DNA from: Allobrachymonas chironomi DSM 19884
Lineage (GTDB): Bacteria > Pseudomonadota > Gammaproteobacteria > Burkholderiales > Burkholderiaceae_C
Assembly: GCF_000374625.1 (NCBI RefSeq)
Contig: NZ_KB894768.1
Coordinates: 27,523 to 91,522 of the forward strand
Reading direction: 5' to 3'
Length of the DNA stretch: 64,000 nucleotides
Shown: positions 1-8,323 of the stretch, one piece after another
How positions within the stretch are numbered: the first letter of the stretch is position 1
How the letters are laid out: every line of letters begins with the position of its first letter
Translations under genes and position numbers: made by a program
The notes under the pieces: generated by a model
The model's database searches: none
What the model was told of the DNA's origin: nothing
What the model saw: the letters and a program-made list of their open reading frames with translations, nothing else

Positions 1-48
1 TTCAAGGGGTTTTTCGCATCTGCATGGGGTGAAAAGCATCTTGTAAGC

Positions 49-375
49 TCAGAAAAGATCGAACTGATCAGGTGTTTTTTTGGCGGGCTGCTTGGCCTTG
101 CCATGGTAGGTCAAGATGCGTTCGTACTGTTTGTCGGTGAACTGCAAGATGTTGATCTTACCACCCTGTGGAAGACAGGACTCGACGCGTTTGGCATAGG
201 TCTCAACCTGAGCAGGACTTGTGCAAAACCGCATGTAGACGCTTAGCTGACTCATCTCAAAACCCATGTCCAACAAGGACTTGCGAAAGTCCGATGCGGC
301 TTTGCGCTCAGCTTTTTCGATCACCGGGAGATCAAACATCACAAGCATCCACATGAGTCTGTACCCCGTCAACAT
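49..375 (-). CDS. cas2: CRISPR-associated endoribonuclease/integrase subunit Cas2 (type II-C)
   Basis: Cas2 is the structural partner of Cas1 in spacer acquisition. The 108-residue product has the Cas2 ferredoxin-like start: a hydrophobic first strand (WMLVMFDLPV) that holds the conserved Asp, then an alpha helix with KAERKAASDFRKSLLDMGF and a second strand with SVYMRF. The length is normal for type II Cas2. Its start lies 3 bases after the cas1 stop, so it is the last gene of a cas9-cas1-cas2 operon. The 48 bases between its stop and the window edge show no repeat unit; the array is expected beyond position 1. Confidence 0.95.
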   Translation of the reverse strand: MLTGYRLMWMLVMFDLPVIEKAERKAASDFRKSLLDMGFEMSQLSVYMRFCTSPAQVETYAKRVESCLPQGGKINILQFTDKQYERILTYHGKAKQPAKKTPDQFDLF

Positions 376-378
376 GGC

Positions 379-1308
379 TCAGTCGCTCTCTAGGCTTCCT
401 GCCAACGTTAGTGGCAGGCCGGGTAAGGGTAATTCCAGCTTCTCCCTCTCGCCCAGATAGACCTGCGCCAGGGATGTGGCTAGCTTTTGCATGCAGACCA
501 TGACTGGTGTCGCTCCTGCCGCAGATTGCATATCGTCATAGAGCGTACGTACCAAAGCGCGTTTGGTTTCTGGTGTGACGTGGCTCTCGCCTTGCTGGTG
601 TAACTGCCAGACCTTAAGGTCAATGACGGGGCGGAAGGGCTCCATCAAATCATCAACGAGACGCATTGCGTTTGCATCATTGCTGTGGTGTAGACCTATG
701 CTCGGATGAAGGCCTGCAGCCACTATTGCACGTGCCGTAGCTGAGCGAGCGATGGTGTAGCCATAGTTGAGTAGGGCATTGATGCCGTCGCCGCTTTGAT
801 CCCGGCGAAACCCTTCGCCAAAGAGCAACCCCCAATAACGCTTGGCTCCTTGTCCCTCTACATTGGCCGGATCGCCACTCTTGACCTTCTTGATTAAGGC
901 GGTCAAGGGGGCTGAAGGGGCACCAGTGGCTTCCAATGCGGAGGCTTGTTGTTCCAGCTTGGATTTCACAACTGCAGCCCACATGCGCTTGTGCGTAGGC
1001 TGGCTAGCTGCAATTTGTGCTTCTATGCGTTTTGATTGCACGTGGTGGCCATCCAATGTTATGAGGACACCAACAGCATTGTGGTTTGCTGCGCAGAGTA
1101 CGAATGGCGTTCCACGTTCTGCCAATGCGACCAACAGGTTGTTGGTGTATGTGATGCCGTGCGCATTGGCTATGACGGCCGCAATATCGTCCAGGGGAAT
1201 CTGTCCCAACTCCTTGCGATCGCCTTCGCTGTCGCGAACGACCATGAAGCCACGATTGACAAACAAGTGGCGACGGTCGTCTGCAATTTCTAAAATGCGG
1301 CCAATCAT
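379..1308 (-). CDS. cas1: CRISPR-associated integrase Cas1 (type II-C)
   Basis: Cas1 is the metal-dependent integrase that inserts new spacers, acting as a complex with Cas2. The 309-residue protein is full length, with an N-terminal beta domain and a C-terminal helical catalytic domain. The expected metal ligands are visible: Glu151 in VEGQGAKRYW, His207/His208 in GLHHSND and Glu223 in DDLMEPFRP. The TNNLLVALAERGTPFVLC segment is the usual Cas1 fold signature. It starts 9 bases after the cas9 stop. No cas4 or csn2 is adjacent, which places the locus in subtype II-C. Confidence 0.96.
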   Translation of the reverse strand: MIGRILEIADDRRHLFVNRGFMVVRDSEGDRKELGQIPLDDIAAVIANAHGITYTNNLLVALAERGTPFVLCAANHNAVGVLITLDGHHVQSKRIEAQIAASQPTHKRMWAAVVKSKLEQQASALEATGAPSAPLTALIKKVKSGDPANVEGQGAKRYWGLLFGEGFRRDQSGDGINALLNYGYTIARSATARAIVAAGLHPSIGLHHSNDANAMRLVDDLMEPFRPVIDLKVWQLHQQGESHVTPETKRALVRTLYDDMQSAAGATPVMVCMQKLATSLAQVYLGEREKLELPLPGLPLTLAGSLESD

Positions 1309-1317
1309 GTTGAAGTT

Positions 1318-4300
1318 TCAAAAAGAAGAACCGGGGTCGGTCAGTACTCCATCAGGGTTAATAAAAATTTTTCTCCCATATGATGTTTGGAATGTTCCTG
1401 GGGTTTTTAAAATGTAGGACATTTCTTTCTGCCTGGTTCGTTTGTCCACGTTGCTCTCATTGTGATCGGCAAATCCCATTTGCCCAGAGGATTTTATGAA
1501 AGCAATGCGTAATGTTCTGGTTTCTCCTTCGTGTAAAATTCTAACCATATCGCCTCTCATTAATCTGGCTATAAGCTTATTTCCATTTAAGCCGTATGAG
1601 TTATTGAGGTTGCTCAATAGATTTGATTTATTTCCTTTTGTATTTTTTGCTAGTTGATAGGCTTCATAGGTTGATATGATTTTTCCTTCCCATTTTCCTT
1701 TTTCGTTTTCGGTTATTTCGACGCAGTAATTGCTATCTCCTTTGTATCCTTTGTAGGGGGCATCAGGGTTGTGATGTGGGGAGTTGAACCAAGGCTTGTT
1801 TGTTGCATGAATTATTTTTGCGTTAGCAAAGGGTAGCACTTTGAGATTTTCTTCAATACGTTGTTTGATGCCATCAATGCGTTTATGCGTAAATACACGG
1901 CCCTCGCCAAGGAGGCCGTATGCAGTATCATTGTGCATCGCACCTTCATGGCCATGATCAGGTTTGTGGCTGACCCAGATGTTTCTTACAGCTCGTTCGA
2001 CGTGATCATAATAGGTTGACCACGGTTTAGGCATATCCTCTACTAACCGCGTGATGCCTTGACTGCGTGTTGTTGCGTTAGCATTGGCAAAACGTTGTAG
2101 TAACCCCTGATCTGTAACGCCGATGACGCAGGCGTCCACCGCGTGGTGCCGGTGGTCATTACGATTCTTCTCGCCACGCAGGCCTAGCACATCATTGAGA
2201 CCAAACTTCTGGCGTAGCATGGCTGTCATCTGGCCTGGTATGACACGCACACCGCTACCAGGGCATATCAATGACAAATACTCTTTGGTAATTCGAGACA
2301 AATATCGCGTATCGTTGAGTGCTCTTGCGAGGAATCCTTTGTCATCACGCAGCCACTGTTCGTAACCGTCAGCGCCAAAGCGGTATCGCTTGGCTTTGGG
2401 CATGCGACTAGCACGATGTTCGATATCAGTATAGAACCAACCCTGATGTGCAAAATCGTCACGTGCCTGCCATGGAGTCTTGTTGCCTTTGACGCGGTTG
2501 ACGCGTCGCATGCATACAGTTTTATTGTTGAGCGTATCGTCAAGTGTCATCGAGAATGGCAGGATGTGCTCGATCTCAACTTCATCGCTCAGCAGCATGT
2601 TGGCACTGATCTGGATACCACTGTATGGACAACGACGGTCAGCAACGTCGTAGCTCAACTCTTCCCATAAGATCCATTTTTGGATGTCTGCGCGCTTAAC
2701 GCGCTCTTCGTTGCAGTCCAAAACTGTGGCGATTGCTTTGCGGATACGCTCGTTGCGTCGCTGATTTTCAGCTTGACGCTTGTGTGTTTCCAGTTTTTGC
2801 TCGCGACTCTGCTTAAGGTCGCGAGCCAGCTCTACCACAATTTCTGTAGGTCGACCGTAGCGTCGGATCAAGGAATTGATGACTATACGTACTTGATTCA
2901 AGCCGATATGTACCGTAGGGTTGGCAATTTTTCCATATCGCTCTTCATCGTTACGTGGATTTTCTTTTTCGAAGGCCACGTGGCGTTGTAACGCTTTTCC
3001 GTAATAGGGAAGTTGCTTGAAAATGGGTGTAATCTCACCTGTTTCAACATCAACGAGCTGCTCGACCTCATCATCATCGAAGTCAAAACTGAAACCAAGC
3101 TTGCTGTGGTGATCAAAGCCGGCAGCCAATACCGCTTTGTCATAGGTGCGAGGTATGGCAGTATCTTCCACCAGATCGCAGTCTATCAGTGCAGGAACTA
3201 TGCGCTCCAGGGCTTTTCGGCTCAGACTGCCATAGCCTTCAGGTAAGCCCGTGTTGGCTGTCGCCAGTGCGCGTTCTTCGCTGAGTCCGGTTGTTTCTCG
3301 GAGCCAGTTTACAAGCCTGGCTTCACTTTCCTCCATGAGGAGCTGCATGACAATTTCATCCTGCAAATTGGAATCGAACTCATACCATGCTGATCCGAAA
3401 TACTCTTTTTTAGCTAGAGTGGAGCTTGTAGAGTTCCCCTTGAGCTCCTTGCGCTTTTCATCTTCCAAGTTGAAGCGGACGGTGCCATCTAAGCCAAGAA
3501 GCTTTCTCAGTTGATCGAAGCTGCGTTTTGTGTTTTTCTCCAAGGCTTCGACAATTTGATCCCGCTGCATACGTGTCAAAACGCGTTGCTGTAAATCAGA
3601 TTCGCTCAGTAGGCGCAAATGGTTGACCTCCTGGTAAATGCGAAACCGCTGTGTACTGGGAAGTGCCAGGGGTGCGCGCTCCTCATCCGGTATCAGCGTG
3701 CAACGACCAGGGCGTACGGGACGAAGCGGCCTCTGGAAGAGTAGGGTATCACGCAGGTCAAAGCGAGTGGCCTCGTTGAAGAGAGCTGGATTCAATGCAG
3801 ATTGCTTGTTCCAGAGCGCGTCAAATTCGTCTGCAATCATCTGGCGATCGACGTACAAGTCGTAGCTTTTCTCAATGCGGTTTTTGCCATCGACTTCAAG
3901 GCGTTTTTCACGATAGCGGGCACGAACAGTGCGCCGTTCGGCAGGGAGGGCCGTATCGGTAAGACGGCGGTAGAGCAGCTCTCCAACTGTGCGACAGTCT
4001 TGATCAATCATGGCTTGTCGCAAACCGTTGATGGCAGCTTTAAGCGCGCTGCTATCGTTTTCTTTCTTATCTGTTTTGCGATTGCTCTTGAAGCCACGTC
4101 GTTGATTGATGTGGAAGAGGGCGCGAGCAAATTCCCCGGGCGTCAGGGCATGATCCAGCCCTTTTGCACGCAATTCGTAAGGATTCAGTACCTCCAGCTT
4201 TTTACGCTCTTCCTGATCAGCCGGAAAAAATCCATGCTCAACCAACTTTTCTGTCATGCGTACTTTGCGACGCAGCAGGCGGTCACGTCGTCGGCGCATC

Positions 4301-4512
4301 GCACGCGCTGCGCGGCGCGTCACGGCCAGTGAAGAGCCGTCCTTTGGATTCCGTCCGTCACTGAAAATCCTGACGCCAGCTCGGATGATGGCTGTTGGCT
4401 TAAGCTTGTAATCTGTGTCTCCCGTGGGCGCCAGTCGTAAGATAGCCCATCCGAGAGAGGTAGAACCAAGATCCAAAGCGAGGCGGTATGGGGTAGCCAA
4501 AGGTGCCGGCAT
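1318..4512 (-). CDS. cas9: Type II-C CRISPR RNA-guided endonuclease Cas9
   Basis: Cas9 cuts DNA matched by a crRNA:tracrRNA guide. From the ATG at 4512 (GGAG 9 bases upstream) the protein has 1,064 residues, near the 1,082 of Neisseria Cas9; a weaker in-frame ATG lies at 4542. RuvC-I is LALDLGSTSLGWAIL (Asp14), the Arg-rich bridge helix spans about 66-86, RuvC-II is EIVVELARDLK (Glu561), HNH holds EIEHILPFS (Glu648, His649) and the NNK Asn, and RuvC-III is HHAVDA (His790, Asp793). All catalytic positions look intact, with Glu in place of the more usual Asp before the HNH His. The last 140 codons (about 1320-1740), covering the expected PAM-interacting domain, are far more AT-rich than the rest, which suggests domain exchange. 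No csn2 or cas4 is present. Confidence 0.97.
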   Translation of the reverse strand: MPAPLATPYRLALDLGSTSLGWAILRLAPTGDTDYKLKPTAIIRAGVRIFSDGRNPKDGSSLAVTRRAARAMRRRRDRLLRRKVRMTEKLVEHGFFPADQEERKKLEVLNPYELRAKGLDHALTPGEFARALFHINQRRGFKSNRKTDKKENDSSALKAAINGLRQAMIDQDCRTVGELLYRRLTDTALPAERRTVRARYREKRLEVDGKNRIEKSYDLYVDRQMIADEFDALWNKQSALNPALFNEATRFDLRDTLLFQRPLRPVRPGRCTLIPDEERAPLALPSTQRFRIYQEVNHLRLLSESDLQQRVLTRMQRDQIVEALEKNTKRSFDQLRKLLGLDGTVRFNLEDEKRKELKGNSTSSTLAKKEYFGSAWYEFDSNLQDEIVMQLLMEESEARLVNWLRETTGLSEERALATANTGLPEGYGSLSRKALERIVPALIDCDLVEDTAIPRTYDKAVLAAGFDHHSKLGFSFDFDDDEVEQLVDVETGEITPIFKQLPYYGKALQRHVAFEKENPRNDEERYGKIANPTVHIGLNQVRIVINSLIRRYGRPTEIVVELARDLKQSREQKLETHKRQAENQRRNERIRKAIATVLDCNEERVKRADIQKWILWEELSYDVADRRCPYSGIQISANMLLSDEVEIEHILPFSMTLDDTLNNKTVCMRRVNRVKGNKTPWQARDDFAHQGWFYTDIEHRASRMPKAKRYRFGADGYEQWLRDDKGFLARALNDTRYLSRITKEYLSLICPGSGVRVIPGQMTAMLRQKFGLNDVLGLRGEKNRNDHRHHAVDACVIGVTDQGLLQRFANANATTRSQGITRLVEDMPKPWSTYYDHVERAVRNIWVSHKPDHGHEGAMHNDTAYGLLGEGRVFTHKRIDGIKQRIEENLKVLPFANAKIIHATNKPWFNSPHHNPDAPYKGYKGDSNYCVEITENEKGKWEGKIISTYEAYQLAKNTKGNKSNLLSNLNNSYGLNGNKLIARLMRGDMVRILHEGETRTLRIAFIKSSGQMGFADHNESNVDKRTRQKEMSYILKTPGTFQTSYGRKIFINPDGVLTDPGSSF

Positions 4513-4577
4513 GCAAGAGACTCCAGAAGTTGTTTGTAACATCTTAATGGAACTCTGCGTATGTGTTCCCAATTCCG

Positions 4578-4583
4578 TATAAT
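4578..4583 (+). promoter_or_regulatory. -10-like TATAAT upstream of the putative tracrRNA
   Basis: A consensus TATAAT sits between cas9 and the antirepeat-like stretch on the plus strand. No good -35 hexamer is seen 16-18 bases upstream. The complementary strand reads TATTATA here, so a cas9 promoter firing the other way could overlap it. The assignment rests on the hexamer and its position only. Confidence 0.4.
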
Positions 4584-4589
4584 AGTTAT

Positions 4590-4690
4590 CACCAAGACTA
4601 TTGGGAAATGCGCTCTGGACGCTAACAAGCTGAAAGATGCACCAAATGGAACGCCCTGCATGCAGGGCGTTCGCCTTTCTGTGGTAGGAA
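4590..4690 (+). ncRNA. Candidate tracrRNA of the type II-C system
   Basis: The gap upstream of cas9 is where II-C loci commonly place the tracrRNA. Reading plus, blocks appear in the same order as in the Neisseria tracrRNA: ATTG, GAAATG, GCTA-ACAA, CTGAAAGATG, then AACGCCCTG opening a GC-rich hairpin (4649-4672) followed by CTTTCT. The TATAAT at 4578-4583 would start transcription near 4590. Against it, the internal nexus hairpin is poor (CTGAAAGATG has no strong partner) and the repeat needed to confirm antirepeat pairing is outside the window. A minus-strand alternative using the hairpins at 4751-4823 cannot be excluded. Orientation and ends are therefore provisional. Confidence 0.5.
4649..4672. 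terminator. 24-bp perfect palindrome, likely tracrRNA terminator
   Basis: GAACGCCCTGCA followed by its exact reverse complement forms a 24-bp perfect palindrome. On the plus strand it is followed by CGCCTTTCT, a weak U-rich tail. It is the only strong hairpin in the cas9-EamA gap able to end a transcript. It resembles the terminal GC hairpin of II-C tracrRNAs. Confidence 0.5.
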
Positions 4691-4750
4691 AGGGCATCTT
4701 GGACAACACTTGGGGTAACTAGCTTTCGGCGATCCGGAGTTTTGTGTGTG

Positions 4751-4823
4751 CGAGCATCTTCGGCTCCAGGATGCAGCTCGAACGTGCGAAGCCGCATGTG
4801 GCACTTCCAACAGAAATGCCACA
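4751..4823. other. Cluster of three hairpins, the last resembling a II-C CRISPR repeat
   Basis: Three inverted repeats follow one another. The first is CGAGCATC with GATGC-AGC-TCG (4751-4780, 3-base bulge). The second is TGCG-AAGC-CGCA (4785-4796). The third is TGTGGCA, 13 bases, TGCCACA (4797-4823), followed by AT. The last has the organisation of II-C repeats, whose ends are inverted and finish in ACAAT. It may be a degenerate repeat, a second antirepeat on the minus strand, or part of the 5' leader of the next gene. No ORF of interest covers it. Confidence 0.35.
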
Positions 4824-4851
4824 ATAACGCACCCTCCGATCCCCCCGCGCC

Positions 4852-5748
4852 ATGCCTCACCCCCTCCCCACCACCTCCCCCCGCAACGGCATCCTCTTCG
4901 CCCTCGCCGCCATCGCCCTGTGGAGCAGTCTGGCCGCCCTCGGCGTCAGCCTGCGTCACGTGCCGCCGTTTCTGCTCACCGGCATTGGCCTGCTGGTCGG
5001 CAGTCTGGTGGCGCTGCCGCTGTCACGCGGCAACTGGGCGCACTGGAAAGTGCCGGTATCGACCCTGGCCGTGGGGGTGATCGGCCTGTTTGGCTACCAC
5101 GTGCTGCTGTTTGCCGCCTTCCGCTTCGCGCCGCCCCTACAGACCAATCTGGTCAACTACCTGTGGCCGCTGGGCATTGTGGTGCTGGCGCCGCTGTACC
5201 TGCGTGGCTTGCACTGGCGTTGGGTGCATGTGGCGGCGGCGCTGATCGGCTTTGCCGGGGCTGTGCTGGCCTTGCTGGATGGCGGTGCGGCTTCTGGCAG
5301 CAGCCAGGCGGGCGATGCCTTCCCGCAGCGCTGGCTGGGCTATGGCCTGGCGCTGGCAGCAGCCCTGACCTGGTCCAGTTATTCCCTGCTCACACAGCGT
5401 GTACCGCCGTTTCGCACCGCCGCCATTGGCGGTTTCTGCCTGCTGGCGGGCGGCTTGTCGCTGCTGTGTCATGTGCTGTTCGAGCCAGCCGTGCAGCTCA
5501 GCCTGCGGGACTGGCTGCTGATGGCCTTGCTGGGGCTGGGCCCGCTCGGAGGTGCCTTCTTTGTCTGGGATGCCGCCCTCAAGCGTACTGATGCTCGCAC
5601 CGTGGGCCTGTTGGCCTTTTTGACGCCGCTGTTGTCCACCATGCTGCTGTTGTGGACCAGTGGCCAGCCATTCACGCCCACGCTGGGGCTGGCTACACTG
5701 TTGATCGTGGGCGCAGCCGTGGTGGGCACGCGTTCTCGTCAAGCCTGA
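4852..5748 (+). CDS. EamA/DMT-family membrane transporter
   Basis: The 298-residue protein consists almost wholly of hydrophobic segments, about ten, arranged as two five-helix halves typical of the drug/metabolite transporter superfamily (EamA domains near 12-140 and 160-292). The start MPHPLPTTSPRNGILFALAAIALWSSLAALGVSL resembles the family N-terminus. The substrate is unknown; relatives export amino acids or metabolites. It ends 10 bases before the serine ammonia-lyase gene, so the two are probably cotranscribed, which makes a serine-related or amino-acid efflux role possible but unproven. There is no clear Shine-Dalgarno sequence before the chosen ATG. Confidence 0.88.
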   Translation: MPHPLPTTSPRNGILFALAAIALWSSLAALGVSLRHVPPFLLTGIGLLVGSLVALPLSRGNWAHWKVPVSTLAVGVIGLFGYHVLLFAAFRFAPPLQTNLVNYLWPLGIVVLAPLYLRGLHWRWVHVAAALIGFAGAVLALLDGGAASGSSQAGDAFPQRWLGYGLALAAALTWSSYSLLTQRVPPFRTAAIGGFCLLAGGLSLLCHVLFEPAVQLSLRDWLLMALLGLGPLGGAFFVWDAALKRTDARTVGLLAFLTPLLSTMLLLWTSGQPFTPTLGLATLLIVGAAVVGTRSRQA

Positions 5749-5758
5749 GGACAGCACC

Positions 5759-7135
5759 ATGTACATCAGCCTGCAGGACATGTTCAAGATCGGTATCGGG
5801 CCCAGCAGCTCGCACACCGTCGGCCCGATGCGCGCGGCGCGCCGTTTTCTGCTGGAGTTGCCTGAAGGCACGCTGCAGCAGGCGGCACGGGTCCAGGTCG
5901 AGCTGTTTGGCTCGCTGGCGCACACCGGCGTGGGCCACGGCACCGATCGTGCCGTGCTGATGGGCCTGTGTGGCGAAATTCCGGATGATGTCGATACCGA
6001 CAGCATCCCCGGGCGTGTGCAGGCCATCCAGACGCAGCAGCGCATCGCGCTCATGGGCCAGTACACGGTGCCGTTCGATCCGGCGCAGGATCTGCTCTTC
6101 AACTTTGTCGATGAGCTCCCGCTGCACACCAACGGCATGCGCTTCCGGTTGTGGAATGAGCAGCGCCAGCTGCTGGCCGAGCGCGAGCTGTATTCGATCG
6201 GCGGCGGTTTCGTGGTCGATGCCGAAGAGCACTTCGTCGGTTCGGCCCGGGGCGCCGAAGTCGAGGTGCCGTATCCCTTTGCCACCATGCAGGAACTGCT
6301 GGAGCTGGCGGAACGTGCCCAGCGCCCGATCAGCGATCTGCTGATGGCCAACGAAGTGGCGCTGCATGGCCACGACAGCACCATCGATTTCATCCAGCGC
6401 ATCCAGCAGCTGATGCTGGACGGCGTGGCACGCGGCATGCGCGCCCAAGGCGTGTTGCCCGGCGTGCTGCAGGTCCCGCGCCGCGCCCGCGGCATGGCCG
6501 AGCAGCTGATGGCCGCACCGCTGGCGGCCGGTGAGGCCAGCATGAGCTGGGTCAGCGCCTGGGCCATTGCCATGAACGAGGAAAACGCCGCCGGTGGCCG
6601 CGTGGTCACGGCACCCACCAATGGCGCAGCTGGCGTACTGCCGGCCGTACTGCGCTATTTCACCGAGCGCCATGGCCAGGCGGCCGAGGCGGTGCAGCGC
6701 TTTTTCCTGGTAGCGGCGGCCGTGGGCGGTCTGTGCAAGCGCAACGCGTCCATTTCCGGTGCCGAAGTCGGTTGCCAGGGGGAGGTGGGTTCGGCCGCTG
6801 CCATGGCGGCTGCAGGCCTGGCAGCCGCGCTGGGTGCCAGCAATGCGCGCATCGAGAATGCTGCCGAAATCGCGCTGGAACACCATCTGGGCATGACCTG
6901 CGATCCGATTGCCGGTCTGGTGCAGGTGCCCTGCATCGAGCGCAATGCCATGGGGGCAGTCAAGGCCATCAATGCCTGTTCGATGGCGCTGCTGGGAACG
7001 GGGGTGCACATGGTCAGTCTGGACCAGGCCATTGCCACCATGCGCGAAACCGGCCGCGACATGCAAAGCCGCTACAAGGAAACCTCGCTGGGCGGGTTGG
7101 CCGTTACCTTCTCGGTACGGCAGGTGGATTGCTGA
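5759..7135 (+). CDS. sdaA: L-serine ammonia-lyase, single-chain, iron-sulfur type
   Basis: The enzyme deaminates L-serine to pyruvate and ammonia in the cytoplasm using a [4Fe-4S] cluster. The 458-residue protein starts with the diagnostic FKIGIGPSSSHTVGPM segment of the beta domain and continues with the catalytic alpha domain. That domain has cluster cysteines in CKRNASISGAEVGCQ and in MTCDPIAGLVQVPC, plus the APTNGAAGVLP stretch. Length matches the fused single-chain form of proteobacteria (about 455). It lies 10 bases after the EamA gene and converges on leuB with a shared terminator between them. Confidence 0.96.
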   Translation: MYISLQDMFKIGIGPSSSHTVGPMRAARRFLLELPEGTLQQAARVQVELFGSLAHTGVGHGTDRAVLMGLCGEIPDDVDTDSIPGRVQAIQTQQRIALMGQYTVPFDPAQDLLFNFVDELPLHTNGMRFRLWNEQRQLLAERELYSIGGGFVVDAEEHFVGSARGAEVEVPYPFATMQELLELAERAQRPISDLLMANEVALHGHDSTIDFIQRIQQLMLDGVARGMRAQGVLPGVLQVPRRARGMAEQLMAAPLAAGEASMSWVSAWAIAMNEENAAGGRVVTAPTNGAAGVLPAVLRYFTERHGQAAEAVQRFFLVAAAVGGLCKRNASISGAEVGCQGEVGSAAAMAAAGLAAALGASNARIENAAEIALEHHLGMTCDPIAGLVQVPCIERNAMGAVKAINACSMALLGTGVHMVSLDQAIATMRETGRDMQSRYKETSLGGLAVTFSVRQVDC

Positions 7136-7143
7136 AACAAAAA

Positions 7144-7166
7144 AAGCGCGCCACCAGGGCGCGCTT
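7144..7166. terminator. Terminator between sdaA and leuB
   Basis: AAGCGCGCC, a 5-base loop and GGCGCGCTT form a strong stem. On the minus strand the stem is followed by a run of T (complement of AAACAAAAA), so it is a good intrinsic terminator for leuCDB. It sits between convergent genes and may also stop sdaA transcription. Confidence 0.8.
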
Positions 7167-7187
7167 GGCATGAGCCGGCAGTAACGC

Positions 7188-8255
7188 TTACAGCGCTGCC
7201 ACCACGGCATCACCCATCTGCTGCGTGTTCACCTTGGTCGTGCCTTCGCTCCAGATGTCGCCGGTGCGCAGGCCCTGTTCCAGCACCTTCTGCACGGCAG
7301 CCTCGATACGGGCAGCGGCTTCGGGCTGGTTCAGCGAGAAGCGCAGCATCATGGCGGCACTCAGGATGGTCGCCAGCGGGTTGGCAATGCCCTGGCCGGC
7401 AATGTCGGGCGCGCTGCCGTGGCTGGGCTCGTACAGGCCCTGGTTCTTGTCGTTCAGGCTGGCCGACGGCAGCATGCCGATGGAGCCCGTCAACATGGCG
7501 GCTTCATCGCTCAGGATGTCGCCAAACATGTTGCCGGTCACCACCACGTCGAACTTCTTTGGGGCCTTGACCAGCTGCATGGCCGCGTTGTCCACCAGCA
7601 TGTGGTCCAGCGCCACGTCGGGGTACTGCCTGGCCACGTCCTCGACCACGTCTTTCCACAGCTGCGAGGTTTCCAGCACGTTGTTCTTGTCCACGCTGGT
7701 CACGCGCTTGCTGCGCTTTTGTGCCGCCTGGAAGGCGGTATGGGCAATGCGCTCGATCTCCGGGCGGCTGTAGCGCATGGTGTCAAAGGCTTCCTCGGCA
7801 CCGGGGAAATGGCCATCACTGGCGGTACGACGACCGCGCGGCTGGCCAAAATAGATATCGCCGGTCAGCTCGCGGATCAGCAGGATGTCCAGGCCGGCTA
7901 CCAGTTCGGGCTTCAGGCTGGACGCATTGACCAGCTCCTTGTAGCAGATGGCCGGGCGGAAGTTGGCGTACAGGCCCATGGCCTTGCGCAGGCCCAGAAT
8001 GGCCTGTTCGGGACGCAGATGGCGCTCCAGCTTGTCGTACTTCCAGTCGCCCACGGCACCAAACAGCACGGCATCCGATTCCAGCGCCAGCTTCAGCGTG
8101 TGTTCGGGCAGCGGATGGCCGTGCTTGTCGTAGGCGGTACCGCCGACATCGGCATATTCCAGCTCCAGCGGCAACTGGAGCGCCTGCAGCACCTTGACGG
8201 CTTCTGCAACAATTTCATGGCCGATGCCATCACCGGGAAGAACTGCGATTTTCAT
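7188..8255 (-). CDS. leuB: 3-isopropylmalate dehydrogenase
   Basis: LeuB oxidatively decarboxylates 3-isopropylmalate to 2-oxoisocaproate with NAD, the third leucine-specific step. The 355-residue product starts [19 protein letters not shown], the standard N-terminus. It carries [10 protein letters not shown], the [14 protein letters not shown] substrate/Mg segment, [13 protein letters not shown] with metal-binding Asp residues, and the [18 protein letters not shown] adenine-site signature. It is the last gene of the leuC-ecn-leuD-leuB cluster and is followed by a strong hairpin terminator. Confidence 0.97.
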   Translation of the reverse strand: MKIAVLPGDGIGHEIVAEAVKVLQALQLPLELEYADVGGTAYDKHGHPLPEHTLKLALESDAVLFGAVGDWKYDKLERHLRPEQAILGLRKAMGLYANFRPAICYKELVNASSLKPELVAGLDILLIRELTGDIYFGQPRGRRTASDGHFPGAEEAFDTMRYSRPEIERIAHTAFQAAQKRSKRVTSVDKNNVLETSQLWKDVVEDVARQYPDVALDHMLVDNAAMQLVKAPKKFDVVVTGNMFGDILSDEAAMLTGSIGMLPSASLNDKNQGLYEPSHGSAPDIAGQGIANPLATILSAAMMLRFSLNQPEAAARIEAAVQKVLEQGLRTGDIWSEGTTKVNTQQMGDAVVAAL

Positions 8256-8323
8256 GGATATTCTCGTAAAGGATCACAACAGGAAGCTCTGCCGCACGGG
8301 CAGGGCCGCAAAGGGGAGGGGGC

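Noticed and set aside
1-48. CRISPR repeat at the left edge
   Set aside because: 48 bases show no repeated unit or inverted ends, and there is only one possible copy.
4513-4959. N-terminal extension of cas9 (frame open for 149 codons upstream of 4512)
   Set aside because: The stretch is low-complexity and Gly/Glu-rich, covers the structured RNA region, and has no Cas9 homology before the RuvC-I strand; GGAG precedes the ATG at 4512.
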